A DNA stretch of 64,000 nt from Candidatus Scatomorpha intestinavium (GCA_018712985.1 DVGA01000114.1:1-64000), one strand, 5' to 3'. Counted from the stretch's first letter, positions 54,608-64,000 are shown. The notes: generated by a model from the sequence alone, not told the origin. Made by a program: numbers and translations.

Positions 54608-55650
54608 AAGTATTTCTCCATAGACGCGTCGATTATCCGCTGGCAGAGCTCAGGGTAGCTTATGCCCAGCACCGCCGCCTCCTGCGGCACAAGGCTTGTG
54701 GGCGTCATGCCGGGCAGCGTGTTTATCTCGAGGAACCACAGCCGCCCCTCCCCGTCGAGGATGAAATCCGCACGGGATATTGCGCTGAGCCCAAGGGCGT
54801 TATAGACCGTCAGCGCGCTCTGCGCCAGACGCTGCTCCGTCTCCTCGGGTATCGGCGCGGGGGTGATTTCCTCGGCCGCGCCGGCCTGATACTTGTTCTT
54901 ATAGTCGTAAAAGCCCTTCAGCGGCCTTATTTCTATGCTCGGCAGCGGCTTTCCCGCCAGGATGCCGATCTGCACCTCGCGCCCGGATATGTACTGCTCC
55001 ACCACGGCGCGCGAGCTCTCGCCCGCCGCGGCCTTCAGCGCGGAGCGCAGCTCATCTTCGGTGTGTGCGATGGAAACGCCTATGCTCGAGCCGGAATCCA
55101 CGGGCTTCACCACCGCCGGGAGCCTGCATTCCGCGCATGCGGCCTCGATGTCGAGCCCCTTCAGCTCATAAACCCTCCACTCGGGCGTCAGGATCCCCAG
55201 CGGCGCGACGATCCTCTTTGTCAGATCCTTATCCATGGCTATCGCGCTGCCGAGGTGGCCGCTTCCGGTGTATTTAATCCCCAACAGGTCGAACACCGCC
55301 TGGACGCGCCCGTCCTCCCCACACTGTCCGTGCAGCGCCATGAACACAATGTCCGCCATCGCGCAGAGCTCCAGCACCCTGTCGCCGAACTGGCTATCGG
55401 TCTTCATCCGCCGCGCGGCCCTGACGGCCTCCATATCCGGCGCCGTCTCGCCTATCGCGGTGCCGAAATCCTCCGGCGGGTTGTCAAAGATATTTTCGAG
55501 GCTCCCCTCATAGTCCTCAAGCCCGAAATACATGTCCGTCAGAACAACGGCGTGGCCCAGCTCCCTGAGCGCTGCGGCAATCATCGCGCCCGAGGAGCGC
55601 GAAACATTCCTCTCCGGCGAAAGCCCTCCGCACAAGACAACAATTTTCAT
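54604..55650 (-). CDS. ddl: D-alanine--D-alanine ligase (Ddl)
   Basis: KIVVLCGGLSPERNVSRSSG; MALHGQCGEDGRVQAVFDLLGIKYTGSGHLGSAIAMDKDLTKRI; FLEINTLPGMTPTSLVPQEA. Confidence 0.93.
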   Translation of the reverse strand: MKIVVLCGGLSPERNVSRSSGAMIAAALRELGHAVVLTDMYFGLEDYEGSLENIFDNPPEDFGTAIGETAPDMEAVRAARRMKTDSQFGDRVLELCAMADIVFMALHGQCGEDGRVQAVFDLLGIKYTGSGHLGSAIAMDKDLTKRIVAPLGILTPEWRVYELKGLDIEAACAECRLPAVVKPVDSGSSIGVSIAHTEDELRSALKAAAGESSRAVVEQYISGREVQIGILAGKPLPSIEIRPLKGFYDYKNKYQAGAAEEITPAPIPEETEQRLAQSALTVYNALGLSAISRADFILDGEGRLWFLEINTLPGMTPTSLVPQEAAVLGISYPELCQRIIDASMEKYL

Positions 55651-55818
55651 CCCGCCAGCCTCCTTTTACAAATGACCGGGACATTATATCACATCGCCTG
55701 TTCGTATTCAAAGGATATTTGCCGCCCTTTCCGCCCCTGCTGCTTGACACGCTCCGCTCAATGTGATATATTTGCCTCATAAGGTGCGAAATACACCACA
55801 TGCAAGGAGGACGTTTCC

Positions 55819-56196
55819 ATGAAATCAAGGCGCTGCTTATATGGGCTGACTGGCCTGCTCTCCCTGCTGGGATTTATCGGGATTTTCACCGAATCCAGGC
55901 TGTTCCTGGCGTTTTTCGCCTTTGCGGTCGACTTTGAGTACTTTTTTGTCAAGTCCGATGAAATGTTAGAGGAGTATATGAACAAATCTGCCTCGCGCGC
56001 GTTTTACTGCGGCATGATAACTGTGGCGCTTGTCTCCGCCGCCTGCTTCTTTTCCGGGCTGGGGGAGGAAACCGAGGCGCTTACAGCCGGCCTCGCAGCG
56101 GGCTGGGCGGTGTCCGTCGCGGTCTATGCGCTGTCCACGGCCTATTACGGCTTCCGGGAGAAATGGGGTCTTGAGCTTGATAAGGAACAGGATTAA
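55819..56196 (+). CDS. DUF3796-like small membrane protein
   Basis: [56 protein letters not shown]; several TM segments. Confidence 0.75.
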   Translation: MKSRRCLYGLTGLLSLLGFIGIFTESRLFLAFFAFAVDFEYFFVKSDEMLEEYMNKSASRAFYCGMITVALVSAACFFSGLGEETEALTAGLAAGWAVSVAVYALSTAYYGFREKWGLELDKEQD

Positions 56197-56374
56197 GGAA
56201 TACAGGGCCAGGCACGGCATGAAGCAGGAGGAGCTGGCCCGCCTGGTCGGCGTCCGCAGGGAGACAATAGGCAACCTTGAAAACGGCAGGTATAACCCTT
56301 CGCTGGTCCTGGCGTGGCGCATCGCAAAGGTTTTCGGCGTCACCATCGAGGACGTGTTCACCGTGACCGACTGA
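56177..56374 (+). CDS. HTH (Cro/CI, HTH_3) transcriptional regulator
   Basis: [63 protein letters not shown] start overlapping the DUF3796 gene. Confidence 0.85.
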   Translation: MIRNRIKEYRARHGMKQEELARLVGVRRETIGNLENGRYNPSLVLAWRIAKVFGVTIEDVFTVTD

Positions 56375-56476
56375 AGTATTTTACGCAGCAGCGCCCCCGG
56401 CAGGCGCCGCGCCGCGCAAAAACAAGGGAGCGCCCCGCGGCCCGTCGAATTCCGGTATCTCGGGCGCATTTGCAGA

Positions 56477-56505
56477 TTGATATTCACATGCGCCTGTGCT
56501 ATAAT
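56477..56505 (+). promoter_or_regulatory. Sigma-A promoter for the exonuclease-trkA-trkH unit
   Basis: TTGATA - 17 nt - TATAAT. Confidence 0.8.
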
Positions 56506-56544
56506 TGCTGAGAATGTGTTTTGGGAAAAGGGGTAGGTAAGCAG

Positions 56545-57531
56545 ATGAACTATGTTGTGGTGGACCTCGAGTGGAATCAGGCGATGAACTCGAAGGCCTC
56601 CGTATTCAACAAGCTCCCCATACGCCTTCGCGGCGAGATAATAGAAATCGGCGCTGTCAAGCTCAACGAGGACATGACGCCCGGCGAGGAGTTCACCGTG
56701 GACGTCAAACCGGTCTACTTCAAGCGCATGCACTACAAGGTGAAAAAGCTCACCGGCTTCGACAAGGAACGGCTGAACAACGGCCTCCCCTTCCCCGAGG
56801 CGCTGGCAAAATTCCGCGAGTGGTGCGGCGACGGCGTCACTTTCCTCACCTGGGGCTACGACGACCGCGGGATAATGGAGCAGAACATCATAATCCATGA
56901 CCTCGACTGGGACTGGATATCCGACTGGATAAACCTTCAGATAATTTACAGTCTCCAGGTCAGCGGCGACAGGGAGCAGAAGTCCCTCGCCTCTGCCATG
57001 GAGCACTTCGGCATAGAGCAGACCCGCGTGGCACACGACGCCCTCGGCGACGCGTACAACACCGGCCTTATCTGCTCCCATCTCGATATGGAAGCCGGAC
57101 TCCGGCAGTACACCGAGGCAAGCACACGCTCCGGCGACCTGCCGAGCTCCGGCAGCAACGGCCCGGACCCGCTGGAGCACAGCTGCATTGCCGCTTTCGG
57201 CTCAAAGGGCGACGCCTTTGCGGACGAGCGCATAAGCGCCCCGGCCTGCCCCGTCTGCGGCGGACCGCTCACCCTTTCAAAGTGGGTCGACCAGGGCGAC
57301 CACCGCTATATGAGCCTTGCCGACTGCCCCGAGGACGGCAAGTTTTTGCTCAGGCTCCGCTTCCGCCGCGGCACTGACGGTAAATACTCCGTCAACCGCC
57401 TTATATACGAGGCTGACGAGGCCATGCAGAACTACTACGCCACCAAGGCCGCACAGCCCCGGCGCCGCGGCCGCAGCCATTCAAAGCGGAAGAAAAAGCT
57501 GTCACAGCAGAAAAAGGGGAGCGTTGAGTGA
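56545..57531 (+). CDS. DEDDh 3'-5' exonuclease (KapD-like) with C-terminal CxxC segment and basic tail
   Basis: VVVDLEWNQAMN...IIEIGAVKLNE...HDALGDAYNTGLI; C-term CPVCGGPLTLSKW, KRKKKLSQQKKG. Confidence 0.83.
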   Translation: MNYVVVDLEWNQAMNSKASVFNKLPIRLRGEIIEIGAVKLNEDMTPGEEFTVDVKPVYFKRMHYKVKKLTGFDKERLNNGLPFPEALAKFREWCGDGVTFLTWGYDDRGIMEQNIIIHDLDWDWISDWINLQIIYSLQVSGDREQKSLASAMEHFGIEQTRVAHDALGDAYNTGLICSHLDMEAGLRQYTEASTRSGDLPSSGSNGPDPLEHSCIAAFGSKGDAFADERISAPACPVCGGPLTLSKWVDQGDHRYMSLADCPEDGKFLLRLRFRRGTDGKYSVNRLIYEADEAMQNYYATKAAQPRRRGRSHSKRKKKLSQQKKGSVE

Positions 57532-58889
57532 ACATTATTGTCATTGGCGCCGGGCGAATGGGGCAGAGCCTCGCCGGCAGGCTCATTGAGGAGGGCCACA
57601 GCGTCACTGTCGTGGACTGGGACCCCAACAAAATAGAGCACATCTCCACTAACTACGACGTCATGGCCCTTCAGGGAAACGGCGCGGACTACGAGGTGCT
57701 CACCGAGGCCGGCGCGGAGGACGCAGACCTGCTGCTCGCCGTGACCAGCGACGACGCCGTAAACATGCTCTGCTGCCTCACCGCGCGCAAGCTCGGCGTC
57801 GGCAACACCGTTGCCCGGGTCAGGACCATGGAGTATTTCCGCCAGCTTGTATTCTTCAAGGAGGAGCTGGGCCTCTCGCTCGTGTTCAACCCCGAGCACG
57901 ACGCCGCGGCCGAAATTTCCCGCATACTCCGCATACCCTCGGCCGCCAAGGTCGAATCCTTCGCCAAGGGCCGCGCCGAGATGGTCGAGTTTACCATCAC
58001 GGCAGGGATGCCTATATGCGGCATGAAGCTCTCACAGCTCGGCGGGCGCTACGGCTCCGGCATACTCATCAGCGCCGTCCAGCGCAATTCCGACGTTGTC
58101 ATCCCCACCGGCAGCTACACGCTCGAGGCGGGCGACGTGGTGCACGTCGTCGGCGCGCCGGCCAAAATGAGCGCCTTCTTCAAGGCGATCGGCACCCACA
58201 AGCGCAGCGTGCGCGACGTTATGATCCTCGGCGGCGGGCGCATCAGCCTGTACCTCGGCCGAGAGCTGATAGACGCCGGCATCCGCGTGAAGATAATCGA
58301 AGAGGACGAGGAACACTGCGAAACCATCAAGGAAATCCTCCCGAAGGCCGAGGTACTGCTCGGCGACGGGACCGATCCTCGCCTGCTCGAGGAAGAGGGC
58401 ATCCGTACGACTGACGCCTTTGTCGCCCTCACCGGCAGTGATCAGAACAACATCATCACCTCCATGTTTGCCGCGCGCAGCGGTGCTGGAAAGGTCATAA
58501 CGAAAATAAACCAGGAAGTTTTCCGCACCATGGTCGGCTCGCACAAGCTGGACAGCTTCGTAACGCCGACAAGCATAGCCTCGGACAACATTGTGCAGTA
58601 TGTCCGTGCCATGCAGAACTCGCTCGATGCCAGCGGCATAGAATCCCTGCACGAGATAGCCGATGGCAAGGCCGAGGTCATCGAATTCCTGATTCGCAAG
58701 GATGCGCCGTACCTCAACATCCCCCTGCGTGACCTCAAGATCGGCCACGACACCCTGCTCGCGGCAATAATCCGCGGAAACACCTGCATAATCCCCGGCG
58801 GCAACGACGTAATCCGTCTGCACGACAGCGTCATCGCCGTAACCGCCCGCTTCGGCATACAGCGTTTCTCTGACATTTTCCAGGAGTAA
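57528..58889 (+). CDS. trkA: Trk potassium transporter TrkA
   Basis: NIIVIGAGRMGQSLAGRLIEEGHSVTVVDWDPNKIE; second RCK domain VMILGGGRISLYLGREL. Confidence 0.95.
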   Translation: MNIIVIGAGRMGQSLAGRLIEEGHSVTVVDWDPNKIEHISTNYDVMALQGNGADYEVLTEAGAEDADLLLAVTSDDAVNMLCCLTARKLGVGNTVARVRTMEYFRQLVFFKEELGLSLVFNPEHDAAAEISRILRIPSAAKVESFAKGRAEMVEFTITAGMPICGMKLSQLGGRYGSGILISAVQRNSDVVIPTGSYTLEAGDVVHVVGAPAKMSAFFKAIGTHKRSVRDVMILGGGRISLYLGRELIDAGIRVKIIEEDEEHCETIKEILPKAEVLLGDGTDPRLLEEEGIRTTDAFVALTGSDQNNIITSMFAARSGAGKVITKINQEVFRTMVGSHKLDSFVTPTSIASDNIVQYVRAMQNSLDASGIESLHEIADGKAEVIEFLIRKDAPYLNIPLRDLKIGHDTLLAAIIRGNTCIIPGGNDVIRLHDSVIAVTARFGIQRFSDIFQE

Positions 58890-58893
58890 GGCC

Positions 58894-60336
58894 ATGAATT
58901 ACAGGATGATTTCCAAAATCCTCAGCAGGGTCATGGGCGTTCTGGCCGTGCTGATGCTCTTTCCGGCCTTCACCGCGCTCTGCTACGGAGAGTCGCCGTC
59001 CAGCTTCCTGATAACCATGGCGATTGCCGCCACGCTGGCCGTGCTGCTCGCGCTGCCCAAGCTCACCCGCAAGGACATTTACGCCCGCGAGGGTTTTGTA
59101 AGCGTCGCCCTTGCCTGGGTGCTGATAAGCCTGGTGGGCGCGCTGCCCTTTGTTTTCGCCGGCGAAACCACAAGCTATGTGGACGCCTTTTTTGAGATAG
59201 TCTCCGGCTTCACCACGACCGGCTCCTCGATTTTCACCGATGTCGAGAGCGTCAGCCACGGGCACCTGCTCTGGCGCAGCCTGTCCCACTGGATAGGCGG
59301 CATGGGCGTGCTGGTGTTCATCATGGCCGTCGTCCCGCTGAGCGAGGAACGCAGCATGCACATCATGCGCGCCGAGGTCCCCGGCCCTACCGTCGGCAAG
59401 CTCGTCCCGAGGATACGCCGCAGCTCCGCCATCACCTATCTTATCTATGTAGTCCTCACGATCATACTGATAATCCTGCTCTGCCTGGGCGACATGCCGT
59501 TTTTCGACTCTGTAAACCACGCCATGGCCACCGCGGGTACCGGCGGCTTCAGCGTAAAGGCCATCTCGATCGGCTACTATGACAGCGCGTACATAGACAT
59601 CGTCACCGGCATCTTCATGATGCTCTTCGGCGTGAACTTCAACATCTATTTCCTGCTGCTCATCCGCAAGTTCCGCCCCGCGCTCACCAACAGCGAGTTT
59701 ATAGGCTACTTCGGCATCGCGGCCGCGGCCTCCCTGCTGATAGCTGTCGACCTCCTCGGCGATTACTACGACTCGTTCTGGACAGCCCTGCGCTATGCGT
59801 TCTTCCAGGTCTCCTCCGTGATGACCACCACCGGCTTCGCCACCACGAACTTCGACCTCTGGCCCTCGTTCTCAAAGGCGATACTGGTGCTTGTCATGTT
59901 CATAGGAGCCAGCGCCGGCAGCACCGGCGGCGGCATAAAGGTCTCCCGAATTCTCCTGCTTGCCAAGACCGCCAAGCAGGAAATTGTAAAAATGCTCAAT
60001 CCCCGCCGCACCTCCGCCGTCAGGATGGACGGCCACACGGTGGAAATAACGACCATACGCGCCGCCCTCGTGTTCTTCACGCTGTACATTACCATCACTT
60101 TTATCTCAACAGTCATAGTTGCGCTGGACGGCTTTGACCTCGTCACAACCTTTACCTCGGTGGTCACCTGCATCTCCAATGTAGGTCCCGGCCTCGGCGA
60201 AGTTGGGCCAATGGGCAATTTCAGCGCATTTTCGGATATCTCCAAGCTGATTTTGAGCGCAGACATGCTGCTCGGGCGCCTTGAGATTTTTCCGATACTC
60301 ATCCTTTTCACGCCCAGCACCTGGCGCAAAAAATAA
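58894..60336 (+). CDS. trkH: TrkH family potassium uptake protein
   Basis: FFEIVSGFTTTGSSIFTDVES; LSHWIGGMGVLVFIMAVVPL; MATAGTGGFSVK; MTTTGFATTNFDLWP. Confidence 0.95.
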   Translation: MNYRMISKILSRVMGVLAVLMLFPAFTALCYGESPSSFLITMAIAATLAVLLALPKLTRKDIYAREGFVSVALAWVLISLVGALPFVFAGETTSYVDAFFEIVSGFTTTGSSIFTDVESVSHGHLLWRSLSHWIGGMGVLVFIMAVVPLSEERSMHIMRAEVPGPTVGKLVPRIRRSSAITYLIYVVLTIILIILLCLGDMPFFDSVNHAMATAGTGGFSVKAISIGYYDSAYIDIVTGIFMMLFGVNFNIYFLLLIRKFRPALTNSEFIGYFGIAAAASLLIAVDLLGDYYDSFWTALRYAFFQVSSVMTTTGFATTNFDLWPSFSKAILVLVMFIGASAGSTGGGIKVSRILLLAKTAKQEIVKMLNPRRTSAVRMDGHTVEITTIRAALVFFTLYITITFISTVIVALDGFDLVTTFTSVVTCISNVGPGLGEVGPMGNFSAFSDISKLILSADMLLGRLEIFPILILFTPSTWRKK

Positions 60337-60366
60337 CCACGCCCTGCGCGGCGCGGAAACCGAAAA

Positions 60367-60401
60367 GCGTAAGCCCCGCTCCAAAGGAGCGGGGCTTACG
60401 C
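60367..60401. terminator. Bidirectional terminator between trkH and ribF
   Basis: gcgtaagccccgctcc-aaa-ggagcggggcttacgc, 16-bp perfect stem. Confidence 0.85.
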
Positions 60402-60423
60402 CTTATTTGCTTCATTTTTCCCG

Positions 60424-61320
60424 TTAAGACGCGAAGTACTCTCTCGTCGTCTCCGCGTCGCGCAGGATCTGCTCGCGCAGCTCCCCGGTATCCTCAAATT
60501 TCTTCTCCGGGCGGATGAAGTGGTGGAACTCAACCCGCACCGTGTGGTCGTAAAGATCGCCCTTGAAATCAAGTATAAAGCTCTCAACGCTCACACGGTC
60601 GCTGCCGGAGACTGTCGGCCTCACCCCGACATTGGTCACGGCCATGTGCTCCGCGCCGTCGTCAAGAAACACCTTTGCGGCGTACACGCCGTGCCTCGGC
60701 ACGAGCACGCCCTCCGCAAAGCGCATGTTTATCGTCGGCGTGCCGAGCTTGGCCCCGAGCTGGAAGCCGTAATGCACGGTGTCCACCAGGCAGTGGGGGT
60801 GGCCCAGCAGCCGGTTTGCCTCCTCCATGTCCCCGTCCTGGATAAGGGAGCGTATTCTCGTTGAGCTGACGACCTCCCCGTCTATCTTTACGGCGTCGAT
60901 AATGTCGCAGCCGAGCCCGTGTCTCGAGCACCACCCGGCAATGTTAAGCGCCCTTCCGTCGCCTCGATAGCCGCAGCTGAAATCGTATCCGACGACCACA
61001 TGCACAGCATGCAGCTCGTCCACGAGCGAGCGGAGGAAATCCTCCCAGGGCATCTGCATCACCGCGTGGTTGAAGTGGATGAATATGACGCTGTCAATCC
61101 CGTAAACGCGGCGGATTATCTCCGCGCGCCCCTCGGGAGAGTTGATAAGCGGCACCTCCACGCCCTTAACGAGCGTATCCGGGTGCGTGTCGAATGTCAG
61201 GACAGCCGGGGTAACCCCGCGCTCCTCGGCCCGCCGCTTCGTCATCTTCATGAGCGCGGCATGTCCGAGATGCACTCCGTCAAAAAAACCAAGGGCTATA
61301 ACTCTTTTTGTATCCGCCAT
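60424..61320 (-). CDS. ribF: Bifunctional riboflavin kinase/FAD synthetase
   Basis: VIALGFFDGVHLGHAALMKMT; GYDFSCGYRGDG; TPTINMRFAEGVLVPRHGVYA. Confidence 0.94.
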   Translation of the reverse strand: MADTKRVIALGFFDGVHLGHAALMKMTKRRAEERGVTPAVLTFDTHPDTLVKGVEVPLINSPEGRAEIIRRVYGIDSVIFIHFNHAVMQMPWEDFLRSLVDELHAVHVVVGYDFSCGYRGDGRALNIAGWCSRHGLGCDIIDAVKIDGEVVSSTRIRSLIQDGDMEEANRLLGHPHCLVDTVHYGFQLGAKLGTPTINMRFAEGVLVPRHGVYAAKVFLDDGAEHMAVTNVGVRPTVSGSDRVSVESFILDFKGDLYDHTVRVEFHHFIRPEKKFEDTGELREQILRDAETTREYFAS

Positions 61321-61323
61321 AGC

Positions 61324-62193
61324 TCAAACCTCGAAAAAACTCTTTATCGTGCGCAAAACGCCGTCCTTTGCCTCGCCGAGCATCAGGAATTCGCCGTCCC
61401 CGGCGTAAACCCTCACTTCCCCGTCCGGAGTCCCCGGCGGAGCGGGGATATCCGTGCCGTTCCGCACGGCCTTTTCCTCCCGCGCGGCCGCGAGCCTGAG
61501 CGCCGGCCTGTCCGAAAAAAGGGTATCTGCCGGCAGCAGGCAGCTTTCGACTCCACGCAGCTCTATCTCCTCAAGCGTCAGCGCGTCCTCGACGCGGAAT
61601 CCGCCCGAATACGTCCGCCTGAGCGCCGACATACAGGCACCGCAGCCGAGCGCCGCGCCGATATCCGCGCAGAGCGAGCGGATATACGTTCCCTTCGAGC
61701 ACTCGATATCCAGCGCGAAGTCGCCATTTTCCATCGGCCCGGAGCAGTCGAGACGTGTTATGTAAACCTTTCTGGCCTTTCGCTCCACTTCGCCGCCGGC
61801 CCGCGCGATCTCATAGAGCTTGCGTCCGTTCACCTTTATGGCCGAATACATTGGCGGAACCTGCTCGATGTCTCCCCGGAAACGGGGCAAAACTTCCTCA
61901 ATCTGCGCCAAAGTGGGCGAAATCCCGCTCTCGGAAAGCACATTTCCCTCCGTGTCGAGCGTATCAGTGGTCAGGCCGAAGCGTATATGCGCGCTGTAGC
62001 CCTTCCGCTGCGCCTCGGCGAATTCCGATGCGCGCGTGGCGCGTCCAAGCAGCACGACGAGGACGCCGGTTGCCATCGGGTCAAGTGTCCCCGCATGGCC
62101 CACACGGCGGATTCCCGCCAGCCGCCTGACTTTGCCCACGACGTCGTGGCTTGTCCAGTCCGCGGGCTTGTCAACAATCAGTATTCCGTTCAC
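61324..62193 (-). CDS. truB: tRNA pseudouridine(55) synthase TruB
   Basis: NGILIVDKPADWTSHDVVGKVRRLAGIRRVGHAGTLDPMATGVLVV; GTG start overlapping the nrnA stop. Confidence 0.95.
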   Translation of the reverse strand: MNGILIVDKPADWTSHDVVGKVRRLAGIRRVGHAGTLDPMATGVLVVLLGRATRASEFAEAQRKGYSAHIRFGLTTDTLDTEGNVLSESGISPTLAQIEEVLPRFRGDIEQVPPMYSAIKVNGRKLYEIARAGGEVERKARKVYITRLDCSGPMENGDFALDIECSKGTYIRSLCADIGAALGCGACMSALRRTYSGGFRVEDALTLEEIELRGVESCLLPADTLFSDRPALRLAAAREEKAVRNGTDIPAPPGTPDGEVRVYAGDGEFLMLGEAKDGVLRTIKSFFEV

Positions 62194-63140
62194 AGCTCCG
62201 GGCATTTGTCGTCGATCGCCTTCAGCATCAGCGAAAGCGCCTCCTCCACGCCGCAGCTCAGCGTAACTCCTGCCGCCATGGCGTGCCCGCCCCCGCCGTA
62301 CACGGCGCAGATGTCCGACACATTTATGCCCGGCTTGCAGCGCGCGGAGACCTTGCTGCCCTCCGGCACCTCGCGGATGGTCAGGCTTATAACGCTGCCC
62401 TTGGCCTTTCCGGCAAGGCCGGCCAGGTCGTCGCAGTCGTTCTCGCCCGCGCCGCACTCGTCCATCATGGCCTGGGTTATGATATTGACGCTTATCTTCC
62501 CGTCTTCGAAATAGCGCATGCCGGAGAGCATTTTCCCCTCGAGCGCCATGCGCGCGCGCGTCATCGTCCTGAAAAGGGCGGTGTTCAGCGCGCTGTTGTC
62601 CGCGCCGAGGTCGATCAGCTCCGCCGCCGCCCGCAGCGTGGCGGCGTTCGTGTTAGAATACTGAAAGCAGCCCGTGTCCGTGCTCACCGCGGCATAGAGG
62701 AGGTTCGCCTCCTCCGCCGTAACATCGCCGCAGAGCGCCTTGATTATGTCCAGCACCAGCTCGCCGCAGCTCGAGCGCTCGGCCGCAAGGCAGAGATTGT
62801 CCGCAAAGCGGCTGTTGGATGGATGGTGGTCGATTGCGAGCGCTATCGGCGTGCTTACCCCGTCCGGGAAAAGCCCCTCGCTCGCCACGTCCACGGTAAC
62901 CGGAGTGGACGGCGCGGAGGTGCCCTCTTCAGCGAGGAACGGCGCCACCAGCGGCCGGTAAGTATCGGTCATCTCCCTGTTTTTGATGCACCGCGCGGCC
63001 TTGCCGCGCCTTCTCAGTGCGGAGCAAAGAGCAGCGCCGGAGCAGAGAGTATCTCCGTCCGGCCTGCGGTGGCTTATTATGAGATAACCGTCGTGCGCGT
63101 CCAGCCAAGCGGCGCATTCACTCGCTGTCAGGCTCTTCAT
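62190..63140 (-). CDS. nrnA: DHH/DHHA1 phosphoesterase NrnA-like (oligoribonuclease/pAp phosphatase)
   Basis: LIISHRRPDGDTLCSGAAL; IALAIDHHPSNSRFAD; YGGGGHAMAAGVTL. Confidence 0.93.
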   Translation of the reverse strand: MKSLTASECAAWLDAHDGYLIISHRRPDGDTLCSGAALCSALRRRGKAARCIKNREMTDTYRPLVAPFLAEEGTSAPSTPVTVDVASEGLFPDGVSTPIALAIDHHPSNSRFADNLCLAAERSSCGELVLDIIKALCGDVTAEEANLLYAAVSTDTGCFQYSNTNAATLRAAAELIDLGADNSALNTALFRTMTRARMALEGKMLSGMRYFEDGKISVNIITQAMMDECGAGENDCDDLAGLAGKAKGSVISLTIREVPEGSKVSARCKPGINVSDICAVYGGGGHAMAAGVTLSCGVEEALSLMLKAIDDKCPEL

Positions 63141-63492
63141 GCCCCTCGGCCTCCTCGATCTGTTCTATCATCCTGCTGATTTTAGCGCCGTACTCTATAG
63201 AGTGATCAAGCTCAAAGGTCAGCTCCGGCGTATATCTCAGGGACAAAGTCTCTCCCAACTCATGACGCAGCCAGCCAGCGCAGCTCTTCAGCCCGCGCTT
63301 GAACTCGCGCTCGTTGAGTTCCCCAAGGACGGAGAGCCATACCTTCGCGTAGCGGAGGTCGCCCGTAGTCTCCACACGCGTCACACTTATCATGCCCTGC
63401 TGCACGCGGGGGTCCTTCACCTGGCGCAGACGGTCGGATAGAACGCGCTGGATATCGTCGTTTATGCGTCCAATCCTATTAGAATTAGCCAT
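63118..63492 (-). CDS. rbfA: Ribosome-binding factor A
   Basis: NSNRIGRINDDIQRVLSDRLRQVKDPRVQQGMISVTRVETTGDLRYAKVWLSVLG. Confidence 0.94.
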   Translation of the reverse strand: MANSNRIGRINDDIQRVLSDRLRQVKDPRVQQGMISVTRVETTGDLRYAKVWLSVLGELNEREFKRGLKSCAGWLRHELGETLSLRYTPELTFELDHSIEYGAKISRMIEQIEEAEGHEEPDSE

Positions 63493-63513
63493 ATAATTAC
63501 CTCTTAAAAGTAT

Positions 63514-63615
63514 TTAACGCTTGTATTTTTCGAAGCGGAACACTATGAACGCCACGACCGAACTTACGGTGTAAGCTGCAAATATCGTCGCAAACGTACC
63601 GCCTGACTCGCGCAT
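63514..63615 (-). CDS. Possible 33-aa single-TM small protein
   Basis: MREGSS-type read-through on minus strand gives MRESGGTFATIFAAYTVSSVVAFIVFRFEKYKR* between infB and rbfA; hydrophobic core with basic end; no clear RBS. Confidence 0.3.
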   Translation of the reverse strand: MRESGGTFATIFAAYTVSSVVAFIVFRFEKYKR

Positions 63616-63628
63616 GCACACAGCAAAT

Positions 63629-63656
63629 GGCCGAAATGCCAGAAGGCATTTCGGCC
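63629..63656 (-). terminator. Hairpin downstream of infB
   Basis: ggccgaaatgcc-agaa-ggcatttcggcc, 12-bp perfect stem; weak T-tract. Confidence 0.6.
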
Positions 63657-63663
63657 GGCAGCT

Positions 63664-64000
63664 TTATGCCTCGATCTGCTTCATCACGTAGGCCTCAATG
63701 ATGTCGCCCACGTGCTCGTCGTTGAATTTTTCTATCTGGATTCCGCACTCATATCCGGAGGCGACCTCCTTGACGTCGTCCTTGAAGCGGCGGAGCGATG
63801 CCATCTCGCCCTCGAATATAACGACTCCGTCACGCACCACGCGCACCTTGCATCCTCGCTGCACCTTGCCGTCGAGCACGTAGCAGCCGCACACCGTGCC
63901 GACCTTGCTGACCTTATAGAGCTGCCTGATCTCGATGTGAGCGATCACGGCCTCTTCGAACTTGGGGGCGAGCATGCCCTTCATTGCGGCCTCGATCTCG
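63664..64000 (-). CDS. infB: Translation initiation factor IF-2, C-terminal part (5' cut by window edge)
   Basis: [94 protein letters not shown]. Confidence 0.95.
   Translation of the reverse strand, partial: EIEAAMKGMLAPKFEEAVIAHIEIRQLYKVSKVGTVCGCYVLDGKVQRGCKVRVVRDGVVIFEGEMASLRRFKDDVKEVASGYECGIQIEKFNDEHVGDIIEAYVMKQIEA

Noticed and set aside
1-64000. CRISPR arrays, rRNA or tRNA genes
   Set aside because: No regularly spaced repeats and no rRNA/tRNA-like conserved sequence noticed while reading; a tRNAscan/Infernal run would settle it.

Overview
The window is a 64 kb high-GC chromosomal segment from a spore-forming Firmicute, probably a Clostridia/Oscillospiraceae-type gut anaerobe; this is inferred from spoIVA, cotJ and gene order. 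It is mostly dense core housekeeping genes: folD (partial), secG, spoIVA, tyrS, recN-argR-nadK-tlyA-dxs-ispA-xseBA-nusB, rnj, recR, rpe, murF-ddl, trkAH, ribF-truB-nrnA-rbfA and infB (partial). The main accessory content is: (i) a complete vanG-type D-Ala-D-Ser glycopeptide-resistance cluster (vanR-vanS-vanG-vanXY-vanT, about 9.4-15.2 kb) with a second, divergent two-component system and an unusual nested hairpin leader before vanG; (ii) a UbiD/UbiX + LpdD-like + 2-oxoacid:ferredoxin oxidoreductase + CoA-transferase + DASS transporter + Lrp locus (39.5-49.3 kb), probably for organic/aromatic acid metabolism; (iii) an orphan solute-binding lipoprotein gene broken by one in-frame TGA at the edge of a low-GC block; (iv) a CotJA-CotJB fusion followed by CotJC; (v) an XpaC-TelA-LemA-TPM gene set. 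I found no rRNA, tRNA, CRISPR array, transposase or integrase. All calls come from reading the sequence and recalling protein families; no database search was run.
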